Made by a program: the position numbers and the translations under genes
Assembly: GCF_000819845.1 (NCBI RefSeq)
Contig: NZ_CDCG01000043.1
Span: 1 to 64,000, forward strand
DNA from: Aeromonas enteropelogenes
GTDB lineage: Bacteria > Pseudomonadota > Gammaproteobacteria > Enterobacterales > Aeromonadaceae
DNA length: 64,000 nt
Direction: 5' to 3'
Shown here: in pieces, positions 1-9,097 of the stretch
How the letters are laid out: every line of letters begins with the position of its first letter
Numbering within the stretch: position 1 is the first letter of the stretch
Notes under the pieces: generated by a model
The model's input: only the letters and a program-made list of their open reading frames with translations
Databases searched by the model: none
Told to the model about the DNA's origin: nothing

Positions 1-50
1 GGCGTTTGTCTGCATCTCTGCCTGAACAGGCGACACACCGACGAAAAAGT

Positions 51-127
<77 letters not shown>

Positions 128-140
128 TCCGAGGTGGCCA

Positions 141-168
141 ATAATATGCGCCAACGCACAGATTGCAA
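141..168 (-). promoter_or_regulatory. Predicted sigma70 promoter of the tRNA-fMet gene
   Basis: On the reverse strand a TTGCAA (163-168) is followed after 16 bases by TATTAT (141-146), ending 13 bases before the tRNA 5' end. The position and near-consensus hexamers fit a stable-RNA promoter. Predicted from sequence only. Confidence 0.6.
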
Positions 169-322
169 GTAAATCTATCAAAAAAAGTTTATTAGGGGAT
201 TAATTGGACAAAAGGTGTGGGCTTTCACGGCATCTTGCTGTTTTTTCAGGCAAACGAGTCCGAGCCAGAGGCAGGCACTACACTAAGCAGGGATCGGTTT
301 TGCCACCTTGGGTAGGTATCTT

Positions 323-2386
323 ATGCGTATTTCCGCCGGCCATTGCCGTCAGTTGGGGGCCACCCCCGACCAGCACGGCGTCAATTTCGCCATCTGGGCC
401 CGGCTGGCCAGCCGGGTTGAACTGCTGCTCTTTGCCAGCCCCGAAGACAGCACCCCGGAGGTGATCCCCCTCTCACCCCGACTCAACCGCACCGCCTACT
501 ACTGGCACATCCATATAGAGGGCATTGCGATCGGCCAGCGTTACGCCTACCGCATCCAGGGGCCCTGGCGTCCCTACTGCGGCACCCGCTTTGACAGCGA
601 AAAAGTGTTGCTGGATCCTTACGGCCGCAGCATCGAGCTGGAGCCCCATTATGATCGCCGGGCCGCCGCCCGCCCCGGCAGCAATCTGGCCTGCTGCGCC
701 AAGAACCGGGTGGTGGATACCCACGACTACGACTGGGAAGATGACAAGCTGCCGGCCCACTCTCTCTCCCGTTCGGTCATCTACGAGTTGCACCTGGGAG
801 GATTCACCAGATCGCCGCACTCCGGCGTCGACCCTGCCCTGCGCGGCACCTATCTGGGCTTGATTGAGAAGATCCCCTATCTGCAATCTCTCGGCGTCAC
901 CGCCGTCGAGCTGCTGCCAGTGTTCCAGTTCGATCCCCAGGATGCCCCCGAGGGACTCTCCAACTACTGGGGCTACAGTCCCATGTCGTTTTTTGCCCCC
1001 CACGCCCAATACGCCTGCGGCGATGATCCCCTCACCGAGTTTCGCGACATGGTCAAGGCGCTGCACAGGGCCAATATCGAGGTGATCCTGGATGTGGTCT
1101 ACAACCACACCGCCGAGGGGGGCGAGGATGGCCCGACCTTCTCCTTTCGCGGCATCGACAACGAGGTCTACTACATCCTCGACAACCAGCACAGGGACAC
1201 CAACTACTCCGGCTGCGGCAACACCTTCAATGGCGCCCACCCGGTGGTGCTGCGCATGATCATGGACAGCCTCCACTTCTGGCGCCAGGAGATGCACGTC
1301 GACGGCTTTCGCTTCGATCTGGCGGCCATTTTGTCCCGTGACGAGTCTGGCCAGCCCCAGGCCAACGCCCCTACCCTGCGCACCATAGACACGGATCCCA
1401 ACATCGCCGACATCAAGCTCATCGCCGAGGCCTGGGATGCAGGGGGCCTCTATCAGGTGGGCTCCCTGGCTGGCGCCCGCTGGCGTGAGTGGAACGGCCA
1501 GTTTAGGGACGATGTACGCAGCTTCCTGCGCGGTGACGAGAACAGCGTCACCGCCTTTGTCGAGCGGCTGTGCGGCAGCCCGGACATCTACCACTACCAC
1601 CATGCCGATCCCGAGAAGAGCATCAACTTCGTCACCTGCCACGACGGCTTTACCCTCTGGGACTGGACCAGCTACAACGGCAAGCACAACGAGGCCAATG
1701 GCGAGCAGAACCGCGACGGTTGTGACCATAACTTCAGCTGGAACCACGGCCACGAAGGGGCCACGGACGATCCCCAGATCAAGGGCTTGCGCGTACGCCA
1801 GGCCAAGAACATGATGGTGGCCACCCTGCTCTCGGTCGGCTCCCCCATGATCCTGATGGGGGACGAGGTGCTGCGCAGCCAGCAGGGCAACAACAACGGC
1901 TACTGCCAGGACAACGACACCTGCTGGATGCCCTGGCAACCCACCACCAGCGGTCAGGAGATGTTCCGCTTCATGAAGGAGCTGATCCAGTATCGCAAAC
2001 ACCTGTTCCAGCGCCCGGAGCAGGAGAGCATGCCGCTCTCGCTCACCGAGATCCTGCGCCACAGCGAGATCTGCTGGCACGGGGTCAACGCCATGCAGCC
2101 GGATTTCGGCTCCCACTCCCACGCCATCGCCATGTCGGCCCTCTCAAGCGAAACCCGGCTGGCCCTCTATGTACTGTTCAACGCCTACTGGGAACCGCTC
2201 ACCTTCAACCTGCCAAGCCCCCCCAAGGGGGTCGGCGGCTACTGGCGCCGGATCCTGGATACCGCCCTGCCCTCGCCCCAGGACATCTGCACCTTCGGCA
2301 TGCCGCTGCAGGGACTGACCCGGGAATATCTGGCCCAGCCTCGCAGCAGTTGCCTCTTTATCTGCGGGGCCGATGACTTCTATTGA
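323..2386 (+). CDS. glgX: Glycogen debranching enzyme / isoamylase-type GH13 hydrolase
   Basis: A 687-residue GlgX-type enzyme that hydrolyses alpha-1,6 branch points of glycogen limit dextrins in the cytoplasm. An N-terminal CBM48-like domain (about residues 8-150) precedes the GH13 barrel. The barrel carries VVYNHT, GFRFD (nucleophile Asp near residue 332), IAEAWD (acid/base Glu near 369) and a CHDG motif (Asp near 441). Length fits the GlgX family (about 650-700). A TTG at 308 is in frame, but the ATG at 323 aligns with the family N-terminus and follows GGGTAGG. No other glycogen gene is adjacent, so it is separated from any glgBCA operon. A strong hairpin terminator follows directly. A long antisense open frame overlaps it and is a codon-bias shadow. 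Confidence 0.93.
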   Translation: MRISAGHCRQLGATPDQHGVNFAIWARLASRVELLLFASPEDSTPEVIPLSPRLNRTAYYWHIHIEGIAIGQRYAYRIQGPWRPYCGTRFDSEKVLLDPYGRSIELEPHYDRRAAARPGSNLACCAKNRVVDTHDYDWEDDKLPAHSLSRSVIYELHLGGFTRSPHSGVDPALRGTYLGLIEKIPYLQSLGVTAVELLPVFQFDPQDAPEGLSNYWGYSPMSFFAPHAQYACGDDPLTEFRDMVKALHRANIEVILDVVYNHTAEGGEDGPTFSFRGIDNEVYYILDNQHRDTNYSGCGNTFNGAHPVVLRMIMDSLHFWRQEMHVDGFRFDLAAILSRDESGQPQANAPTLRTIDTDPNIADIKLIAEAWDAGGLYQVGSLAGARWREWNGQFRDDVRSFLRGDENSVTAFVERLCGSPDIYHYHHADPEKSINFVTCHDGFTLWDWTSYNGKHNEANGEQNRDGCDHNFSWNHGHEGATDDPQIKGLRVRQAKNMMVATLLSVGSPMILMGDEVLRSQQGNNNGYCQDNDTCWMPWQPTTSGQEMFRFMKELIQYRKHLFQRPEQESMPLSLTEILRHSEICWHGVNAMQPDFGSHSHAIAMSALSSETRLALYVLFNAYWEPLTFNLPSPPKGVGGYWRRILDTALPSPQDICTFGMPLQGLTREYLAQPRSSCLFICGADDFY

Positions 2387-2408
2387 TTGATGAGGACGGC
2401 CAGCAACG

Positions 2409-2445
2409 AAAAAGCCCCCCGAGCCAGGCTCGGGGGGCTTTTTTT
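2409..2445. terminator. Strong bidirectional rho-independent terminator
   Basis: The stem AAGCCCCCCGAGCC pairs with GGCTCGGGGGGCTT around a two-base AG loop, with A-runs before and T-runs after. It sits between the convergent glgX (plus) and the membrane-protein gene (minus), and can terminate both. Confidence 0.93.
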
Positions 2446-2475
2446 GGCCCTTGTTACGCCAGAGTAGCGGTCGCG

Positions 2476-3195
2476 TCAGACCAGTTGATGCAGCACGCTG
2501 GTGGCGGCGATCTGGGCGATGATAAGCCCGCACAGGGAGGTCGAGACGACGACGGGAGCCGTCTCCTTGCGCTGGTAGATAGGGCTGAACCAGAGCAACA
2601 GGGAGGCCACCAGCAACACCGCCTGGGTCACCACCGCCGGGATGAGATCATCCAGGTTGGCGGCACTGCCCTGCCAGCCCACCAGCACCGCCAACCAGAT
2701 CAGGCTGATGAAAGCCCCCACCAGACCCGCCAGCGGCAGCAGGGTGTTGAACGCCTGCAGACGATGGCGGGCCCGCAGCAGCATCAGGTGGGCAAAGGCC
2801 GCCCCCAGCATGCACATTTGCATCAGGCCGCTGATCCAGCCCTGGATCTGCAGCAGTCCCACGCCATAGAGGGCCAACGGCAGCGCCGGCAGCCATAACA
2901 GAGTGGACGGAACGGAGCGCTTGCCCTCCAGCCGCGACTGGGCCAGCGACAGGCAGATCCCCAGCACCAGGCTCGCGCCGCCACACCAGATGAGCCAGCT
3001 GGCGGCATTGGCCTCGACGGCCAGCATCAGGGAGAGGCCGGTGATCACCCAGATGGAGAAGAGTTGCTGGCTGATCCTGGAGCGCTGGCCCGGACAGATA
3101 TCACCGCGCCACAGCACGATGCCGAGGGCGATCAGCGCCCCCAGCGCCATCAGGCCGGTCAGGGGAAAGAGCCAAAAAGGGAGTTGGACGAACAT
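2476..3195 (-). CDS. Uncharacterised multi-pass inner-membrane protein
   Basis: A 239-residue protein made almost entirely of hydrophobic segments, about seven or eight predicted transmembrane helices with short loops, and no signal peptide beyond the first helix. I do not recognise the family and no catalytic motif is visible. The start is placed at 3195 because GGAGGC lies six bases before this ATG; an in-frame start 24 bases upstream lacks a ribosome-binding site. It is a single-gene unit between the glgX terminator and the ybjD-type gene. A transport or membrane-integrity role would be a guess. Confidence 0.8.
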   Translation of the reverse strand: MFVQLPFWLFPLTGLMALGALIALGIVLWRGDICPGQRSRISQQLFSIWVITGLSLMLAVEANAASWLIWCGGASLVLGICLSLAQSRLEGKRSVPSTLLWLPALPLALYGVGLLQIQGWISGLMQMCMLGAAFAHLMLLRARHRLQAFNTLLPLAGLVGAFISLIWLAVLVGWQGSAANLDDLIPAVVTQAVLLVASLLLWFSPIYQRKETAPVVVSTSLCGLIIAQIAATSVLHQLV

Positions 3196-3330
3196 GATGC
3201 CTCCAGCAGAGAGTTGCAACGGGCGCCCTCACGGCGCCAGAGAGGGGGCGAGTATACCCAAACCCGCCCCTATCCCCAATCTCTGTGCATGTTCCGGATG
3301 CGCGGCAACCGACTTGGGAGGTGTACGGCC

Positions 3331-4971
3331 TTAACCCTGGCCGCGAGCCAGCGCCACCACCCGGGAAAACATCTGGCGCAGCACTGGCGGTATGTGATCG
3401 GCACCGAGCCGCTCTGCCTCCTCCACCACCGCCAGCGCCATGCCCGGCTTGCTACGCTTGTGGATCGCCTTGCTGATGATGTGGCTGGCACTCAGCATGG
3501 TACGCCCGCCCACCCCGGCTTCGCGGCGAAACACCCCCTCAAAGCCGTTGTGATAGAGGTAGTGCTCTATGTCCGCCGCCGGCAGCTGGGTCAGGCGATC
3601 CCGCTCCCGTTCCCCCTTGAGCAGCGAGCGGGCCGAGGTGGCATACTTGACCCCCGCCTCGTCGCCGTCGGTGAGCAGATGCCACTCGATGCCAAAGTCG
3701 CGGGCCACCTTGATGAGCGGTGACTGGCCGCACTGGGCAAACTCGATGATCCGCACTCCTTCCGCCCGCAGGCTGTAGCCGCAGATCTGGGCCAGTTCCG
3801 AGAGCAGCCAGATCTCGGTTTCCCCCTCCACCAGCAGCCAGCAGCGGGCAAACAGCGACATGGGGCGGTTGATCCGTACGTGGAAGGCAATCTTGCGCAG
3901 ATCGTCGCTGCTGTAGCGCTCGCCGCCAATCTGGTGGCAGACGATGTCCTGCTGCCGGCGCACCAGCCGCCGCACCTGGTTGAGCGGCAGGGAGGAGAGC
4001 AGATCCCCCGAGTTGGTGGTGAGCAGTTTCTGGCCCGGCAGCTGCTCCAGCAGGCCCCAGGCCAGCGCCAGCATGGTGGGGTGCAGGCGACTCTCGGGGT
4101 CTTCCAGGATCATGATGGGGCGCGCGCCCTCCTCCAGCTCGCGGTTGCCACGCGCCTGCAGCAGGGTGGCCGCCATGCCCGCCATGGCCAGTTGCAACGC
4201 CCGGTTGTCGGCATGGCGCAGCAGGGTGTGCAAATTGCCCGGGTTGCGCAGGGTCATGGGGCGATTGATGATGTCCCGCTGACTGCGCGGCTTGTTCTTC
4301 TTGATGGGGGCCAGGGCGTTGAAGTAGTGATCCATCAACTGGCGCACCGCCTGCAACGCCTCTTTGAGCTCGGGCTCGCCAATGCGCTGGGGCTCGTCGA
4401 TCAGCTTGTCGGCCAGATGACTCAGGCGGTTCTCCGACAGATCCCCCCACTGCAGCGTCTCCACCCCGTGGCGGGCGCTGCGGGCATCACGCAGACGAAA
4501 CACCGGGTTCATGGTGATGAGCAGGCAGATAAGCTCCCGGCTATTGTCGATGGGCAAGCTCTTGCCGATGCCGTCGAGAAAATCGTGGGTGGTCACCACG
4601 GCGCCGTCATCCAGCAGCTCGGCGCTGGCACGATAGTGGATGCGGTTGAACTTGTCCTTGTGCAGCACCCAGGCGGGGCACAACCGTGCCAGGCGGCGCG
4701 AATGCAGACACATCTGGGGTCTGTGCTCACTGAAGGTGAGCACCAGTTGCAGATGACGGGCCGGTTCGAGCTCGGGATCTTCCGGCTGGTGAAAATCCTC
4801 GGCGGTGAATTGGTAGGGCTCGGCATCCTGCCCCAGCAGGCACCAGAGTGCCCGCAGCAGGCTCGATTTGCCCCAGGTGTTTTCGCCGATCAGTACCGTG
4901 GTGTGATCCAGCCCGAGCGAGAGCCGATTTATGCCACGAAATCCTTTGACTTCAATACGTTCCAGAAACAT
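3331..4971 (-). CDS. ybjD: OLD-family ATP-dependent endonuclease, YbjD type (AAA ATPase + TOPRIM)
   Basis: A 546-residue protein. The N-terminus MFLERIEVKGFRGI is followed by a Walker A motif GENTWGKSS (residues 29-37), typical of RecF/SMC-like ATPases. An ABC-type signature region follows, with ILEDPESRLHP as Walker B near residue 268. The C-terminal third has a TOPRIM domain with LLVEGETE and DGDEAG. This ATPase-TOPRIM order defines the overcoming-lysogenization-defect (OLD) nucleases; length matches E. coli YbjD (about 550). The family is linked to nucleic-acid cleavage and some members to phage defence, but YbjD has no settled role. There is no adjacent UvrD-like helicase (GajB partner), so it is not a Gabija pair. 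Confidence 0.88.
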   Translation of the reverse strand: MFLERIEVKGFRGINRLSLGLDHTTVLIGENTWGKSSLLRALWCLLGQDAEPYQFTAEDFHQPEDPELEPARHLQLVLTFSEHRPQMCLHSRRLARLCPAWVLHKDKFNRIHYRASAELLDDGAVVTTHDFLDGIGKSLPIDNSRELICLLITMNPVFRLRDARSARHGVETLQWGDLSENRLSHLADKLIDEPQRIGEPELKEALQAVRQLMDHYFNALAPIKKNKPRSQRDIINRPMTLRNPGNLHTLLRHADNRALQLAMAGMAATLLQARGNRELEEGARPIMILEDPESRLHPTMLALAWGLLEQLPGQKLLTTNSGDLLSSLPLNQVRRLVRRQQDIVCHQIGGERYSSDDLRKIAFHVRINRPMSLFARCWLLVEGETEIWLLSELAQICGYSLRAEGVRIIEFAQCGQSPLIKVARDFGIEWHLLTDGDEAGVKYATSARSLLKGERERDRLTQLPAADIEHYLYHNGFEGVFRREAGVGGRTMLSASHIISKAIHKRSKPGMALAVVEEAERLGADHIPPVLRQMFSRVVALARGQG

Positions 4972-5048
4972 GCAGCCATGTCCACTTCATCCTGATGGGG
5001 CAATAGTGGCAAAGTTGCCGCAAAAAACCTATCGGCGAGTCGGGATTT

Positions 5049-5171
5049 TCAACGGGAACTGTGAGGCACTGCAGGTTCGGGCGGGGTGGGCGCGGCGATA
5101 CGCCCCTCTGGGGCATTCCAGTGATTGAACCACAGATGACGGGTACGGATCTGGCGTTTGCGATGATTCAT
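5049..5171 (-). CDS. Possible small basic protein (40 residues)
   Basis: A 40-codon open frame starting MNHRKRQIRTRHLWFNHWNA, with a very basic N-terminal half and a proline-rich tail (PTPPEPAVP). The ATG at 5171 has a good AGGAG five bases upstream. It lies about 50 bases downstream of the AraC-type regulator on the same strand, so it could be co-transcribed with it. A short hairpin (stem AGAGGG/CCCTCT, 5192-5208) lies in the gap. I recognise no family. Support is the ribosome-binding site and position only, so it may be a chance frame. Confidence 0.4.
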   Translation of the reverse strand: MNHRKRQIRTRHLWFNHWNAPEGRIAAPTPPEPAVPHSSR

Positions 5172-5222
5172 GGCGACTCCTGTCAACATGAAGAGGGAAC
5201 GCCCCTCTCCTGACCCCGAGTC

Positions 5223-6107
5223 TCACGCATGTCTGTGACAGACGGATGACAACTGGGCCCGCCACTGGCCGGGGGAGAGGCCAAAGGCCTCCCGAAAGCG
5301 GTTGCCAAAGTGGCCCTGGGAGGAGAAACCGCACTGGATGGCGATGCTGGCCAGGGGCTCGTTCCCTGCCAGCAGCTGCTTGGCCCGCTTGAGCCTAAGC
5401 TCCAGCAGATAGCGATGGGGAGGACAACCCAGGCTCTGGGCAAACATGCGGGCAAAATGGTATTCGCTGAGCCCCGCCTCTTGCGCCAGCTCGGCCAGGG
5501 TCACCGGCTCGGCCAGATGGGCCAGCAGATACTCCTGCACCCGCCGGATCACCGCCGGGGCCAACCCCCCGCGCAGGGGCGGCAGGCCCGGCGCCTCCAG
5601 GGTATGGTGGCGGTAGGCGTGCAGCATCAGCATCCAGGCGCCGTGGGAAAGGGCCATCTTGTCGATGCCATGCTGCCACTCCAGCTTCATCAGCTGGGTC
5701 TGGACCAGGGCCGCTGCCAGGGGATCGTCGATGAAGGTCTTGTCCACCAGCTGCAGATGACGGCCCTCCTTGTCACATACCTCTTCGGCAATGCGGGTGA
5801 GGTGGGCCGGGGTGAAGTAGAGGTGGAAGAAGCGAAACTCCTCGCGCACCAGCCACTCGGATCTGTGGTGATCCGGCATGATGCACACCTTGCCGGTGCC
5901 GCCGTGGCCGCCCGGCCCGTCGAGCCGCTCGGTCTGCTCACCCCCCTGCAGATAGACGCTCACCGTGTGGTGCCCCGGCTTGTGGTAGCGGGTCTGATCG
6001 TAGCAGTTGCGCCAACTGGCGACGCCAAGGCCGGGCTCCAACCAGCAGGCATCCTCCAGCCGGGCGCCAGTGCTCACCAATGCATCGAATACCCCTGCCC
6101 TCTTCAT
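5223..6107 (-). CDS. AraC-family transcriptional regulator
   Basis: A 294-residue regulator with an N-terminal cupin-like AraC_binding domain (about residues 20-175, containing GHHTVSVYLQGG) and two C-terminal helix-turn-helix motifs (about 190-290, including LAQEAGLSEYHFARMFAQSLG). The C-terminus has the usual family signature (GFSSQGHFGNRFREAFGLSP). Start at 6107 follows GGGAAGAG. It is divergent from the EamA transporter at 6279, with a 171-bp shared upstream region, so it may control that transporter; the effector is unknown. Confidence 0.9.
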   Translation of the reverse strand: MKRAGVFDALVSTGARLEDACWLEPGLGVASWRNCYDQTRYHKPGHHTVSVYLQGGEQTERLDGPGGHGGTGKVCIMPDHHRSEWLVREEFRFFHLYFTPAHLTRIAEEVCDKEGRHLQLVDKTFIDDPLAAALVQTQLMKLEWQHGIDKMALSHGAWMLMLHAYRHHTLEAPGLPPLRGGLAPAVIRRVQEYLLAHLAEPVTLAELAQEAGLSEYHFARMFAQSLGCPPHRYLLELRLKRAKQLLAGNEPLASIAIQCGFSSQGHFGNRFREAFGLSPGQWRAQLSSVCHRHA

Positions 6108-6278
6108 CTCTTCCCGTTACCCTCGTTAGCCCACAGCGCCGGTGCGCATGCCATCCATCTTACCGACAGCGCCCCGGGATGACAGCCAGGGGCGATGAAA
6201 AACCGCAAGATGATGCAAGCCAGCTCCCTCGAGCGGCCGTCATGCTGATCTTCACTTCTTCTGACAGCGGGATCCCCC

Positions 6279-7190
6279 ATGAATCTGATGCTCTACCTTG
6301 CCACCGTCCTTATCTGGGGCAGCACCTGGATTGCCATCGCCTGGCAGCTCGGCCCCATCCCCATCGAGGTGTCGGTGCTCTATCGCTTCATGCTGGCGGC
6401 GCTGGCCCTGTTTGTCCTGCTAACCGCCAGCGGCCGCTTCCCGCGTCTGCCCTGGCACGGCCAGCGTTACGCGGCCCTGCTCGGCGCTCTGCTGTTCTCC
6501 ACCAATTTTCTCTGCTTCTACCACGCCACTCTCTACATCCCGAGCGGCCTGTCGGCGGTGATCTTCGCCAGCGCCAGCATCTTCAACGGGATCAATCTCT
6601 GGCTGTTCGAGGGCAAGCGGCCGGGCCTGCGCTGGCTGCAGGGGTCGCTGCTGGGTCTGCTTGGCACCTTACTGCTGTTCTGGCCCGTGCTGGCGGATGC
6701 GCAACTGGGTGCAAACGGTTGGAAGGGGCTCCTGCTGGCCTCTGGCGGTACCCTCTGCTTCTCGCTGGGCAACCTGGTGTCGGCCCGGGGCCAACGCCAA
6801 GGCTATCACGTGCTGCAGCTGGTGCCCTGGGGCATGGTGTACGGGGTGGTACTGCTGCTGGGCTGGGTCACCCTGCTCGGCCAGTCGTTGGTGATCCCGA
6901 CCGATGGCCACTATCTGGCCGCCATGGTATATCTCGCCCTGTTCGGTTCAGTCATCGCCTTCACTGCTTATCTCACCCTGGTGGGCAGAATTGGCGCCAG
7001 CAAGGCGGCCTACGCCACCGTGCTGTTTCCTCTGGTGGCCCTCACCCTCTCGACCTTCTACGAGGGCTTCGTCTGGCAGACGGTCTCAGTGGTGGGCGTG
7101 GTGGTGAGCCTCATCGGCAACCTGGTGATCTTCGCCCCGCCCCTGCGGGAATGGCGCCTGCGCCCGGCCAGGGCGGTGAAGGGTGCTTGA
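6279..7190 (+). CDS. EamA/DMT-superfamily transporter (drug/metabolite exporter-like)
   Basis: A 303-residue inner-membrane protein with ten predicted helices arranged as two EamA repeats, starting MNLMLYLATVLIWGSTWIAI, where the GSTW motif is typical of the first helix of the RhaT/YdcZ-like families. Members export small metabolites, amino acids or drugs by antiport; the substrate here cannot be told from sequence. It is divergent from an AraC regulator and followed 57 bases later by a LysR regulator on the same strand, so either could regulate it. Confidence 0.88.
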   Translation: MNLMLYLATVLIWGSTWIAIAWQLGPIPIEVSVLYRFMLAALALFVLLTASGRFPRLPWHGQRYAALLGALLFSTNFLCFYHATLYIPSGLSAVIFASASIFNGINLWLFEGKRPGLRWLQGSLLGLLGTLLLFWPVLADAQLGANGWKGLLLASGGTLCFSLGNLVSARGQRQGYHVLQLVPWGMVYGVVLLLGWVTLLGQSLVIPTDGHYLAAMVYLALFGSVIAFTAYLTLVGRIGASKAAYATVLFPLVALTLSTFYEGFVWQTVSVVGVVVSLIGNLVIFAPPLREWRLRPARAVKGA

Positions 7191-7247
7191 TCCCGACCCC
7201 GCCTGCCCCTAAGGTAACGCCTTCCAACGGAGATGACGGGAGGCGAT

Positions 7248-8129
7248 ATGTTACTGGAAGGGCTGGAGACGCTCTGCCTGCTGGCAAGCGAGGGCACCAT
7301 GGCCAAGGCGGCCAGCCGGCTCTACATCAGCCAGTCGGCGGTGAGCAAGCGGATCGCCCAGCTCGAGCAACGCCTTGGCAAGAAGCTCATCGAGCCGGAC
7401 GGGCGCCAGACTCGCCTCACCCCGCAGGCGCTGGAACTGCTCGCCCGGGTGGCGCCGAGTCTGGCGGAGATCAAGGGGGTGCTGGCGGACAACCAACCCC
7501 TGACGGATCAGACCCCGCTGCCCATCGCCTGCTCCGAGACCCTGCTGGCGGGCTACCTGACCCGCTTCATGCACGACTACCTGCGCCGCGATCCCCATCT
7601 CGCCCTCTCCACCCACCACACCCCGGTGATCCTGGCGCGGGTGCGCAGCGGCGACGCCCTGCTTGGCATCTGCGCTGGCCGACTGCCTCCCGGCCACGGG
7701 CTGGGGGCCGAGCTGCTGCTGGAGGAGCCCTTCTATCTGGTGGGTGACGATCAGCAAGCGGCGTCAACGCCGGATCAGGGAAAAGGAGAAGCGGGAGCCA
7801 TGCGCAAGATCCTGACCATGGATCTGGAGAATCCCTCCAACAGCTATCTGCGCGAACCGCTGGCTGAACTCGGGCTGGCACCTGTTATGGAGCTCGACTC
7901 CTATCTGGCGCTGATCGAACTGGCCAAGGCGGGCATAGGCCCGGTGCTGCTGCCGGCGGGCCTGCTGACCCTGGTAGGCGAACAGGGTCACAAGGCGCGT
8001 CCCCTGCCGGGGTTGGGACGCCCCCTGCACCTCATCTACCGGCCAAACAGCCTGAAGCGGGCACGGATCGCCCAGCTGGTGAGCGCGCTGCGCGCCCACT
8101 TTCAACCCCTGTCAGGGGTGATTCAATAG
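7248..8129 (+). CDS. LysR-family transcriptional regulator
   Basis: A 293-residue LysR-type regulator. The N-terminal winged helix (residues 1-60) contains EGTMAKAASRLYISQSAVSK, the usual helix-turn-helix. The remainder is a periplasmic-binding-like effector domain with recognisable PIACSETLLAGYL at its start. Start chosen at 7248 because GGGAGG lies four bases before it; an ATG 15 bases upstream has a poorer site. Its 3' end overlaps the convergent TSUP gene by 7 bp. It probably regulates the upstream EamA transporter or the TSUP transporter; this is inference from position. Confidence 0.9.
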   Translation: MLLEGLETLCLLASEGTMAKAASRLYISQSAVSKRIAQLEQRLGKKLIEPDGRQTRLTPQALELLARVAPSLAEIKGVLADNQPLTDQTPLPIACSETLLAGYLTRFMHDYLRRDPHLALSTHHTPVILARVRSGDALLGICAGRLPPGHGLGAELLLEEPFYLVGDDQQAASTPDQGKGEAGAMRKILTMDLENPSNSYLREPLAELGLAPVMELDSYLALIELAKAGIGPVLLPAGLLTLVGEQGHKARPLPGLGRPLHLIYRPNSLKRARIAQLVSALRAHFQPLSGVIQ

Positions 8130-8902
8130 ACCCAGGCGAACAGCTCGGGATACTGGCTCCAGACCAGTTTGGCGGACATCAGCAGGGAGACGGTGACCAG
8201 CAGGGGCTTGATCAGCTTCACCCCTTTTTGCAGCACCATCTTGGAGCCGAAACGGGCGCCGATGAACTGGCCAAGGGCCATGGCAAAGCCGACGCTCCAT
8301 ACCACCTTGCCCCCCAGGGCGAAGAACAGCAGGGAGGCGATGTTGGAGGTGAAGTTGAGCAGCTTGGTGTGGGCCGTGGCCCGCGCCATGCCAAAACCGG
8401 CCAGCGCCACGAAGCCGATGGCAAAGAATGACCCGGTGCCGGGCCCGAAGAAGCCGTCATAGAAACCGACCCCGCCCCCCACCAGCAGGGCGAACACCAT
8501 GGGAGTGAGCCTGCGGGTACTCTCCGCATCGCTCACCCTGGGAGAGAAGAGGAAGTAGCAGGCAAACGCCATCAGCAGGAAGGGCAGCAGCCGCTCCAAC
8601 ACAGCGGCATCTATGGTCTGCACCGCCAATGTGCCCGCCGCCGCCCCGATGAAGGTGCAGATCACCGCAGGCCAGATCATGGACCATTCCAGCAACCCCC
8701 GACGGGCGTAGAACCAGGTGGCGGAGAAGGAACCGAAACTGCTCTGCAGCTTGTTGGTGCCAAGCACCAGGGCCGGCGGCATGCCGGTGGCCAGCAGGGC
8801 GGGTACCGTCAGCAGACCGCCGCCTCCGGCGATGGCATCGATAAAGCCGGCGACAAGGGCCACGCCAAACAGGGCGACCAGGGTTAACAGTTCCAATTCC
8901 AT
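8123..8902 (-). CDS. yfcA: TSUP-family (TauE/SafE, YfcA-like) membrane transporter
   Basis: A 259-residue inner-membrane protein of eight or so helices. The N-terminal AGFIDAIAGGGGLLTVPALL and following ATNKLQ-like GTNKLQ segments are the TauE/SafE signature and resemble E. coli YfcA closely. Family members move sulfonates, sulfite or related organic anions; YfcA itself has no proven substrate. Start at 8902 has CGAGG seven bases upstream. The last 7 bp overlap the convergent LysR gene, so the two transcripts are complementary at their 3' ends. Confidence 0.85.
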   Translation of the reverse strand: MELELLTLVALFGVALVAGFIDAIAGGGGLLTVPALLATGMPPALVLGTNKLQSSFGSFSATWFYARRGLLEWSMIWPAVICTFIGAAAGTLAVQTIDAAVLERLLPFLLMAFACYFLFSPRVSDAESTRRLTPMVFALLVGGGVGFYDGFFGPGTGSFFAIGFVALAGFGMARATAHTKLLNFTSNIASLLFFALGGKVVWSVGFAMALGQFIGARFGSKMVLQKGVKLIKPLLVTVSLLMSAKLVWSQYPELFAWVY

Positions 8903-9097
8903 CCTTAGACCTCGTGAGATGATGAGCAAGCGCCACGGTGCCGAACAAAGGGCGTTTGGCGTGGCGATCAGCCAGATACTGGGTACAGGACGCTATCCTA
9001 GCGAGGGTGAGTCCATGAATCTAACGAAACAGTGTCAGACAACCCATTCCTGATTTTCATCAATATATTCCCTGCCCCATGGCTGGCTGCGGTGGCC

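Noticed and set aside
473-2122. A 549-codon open frame antisense to glgX
   Set aside because: It lies wholly inside a gene with clear catalytic motifs on the other strand, has no family resemblance and consists of low-complexity V/A/G-rich sequence typical of GC-biased reverse frames.
3331-4971. OLD nuclease as part of a Gabija defence pair
   Set aside because: Gabija needs an adjacent UvrD-like helicase (GajB); neighbours are a membrane protein and an AraC regulator. The YbjD-type assignment explains the gene.
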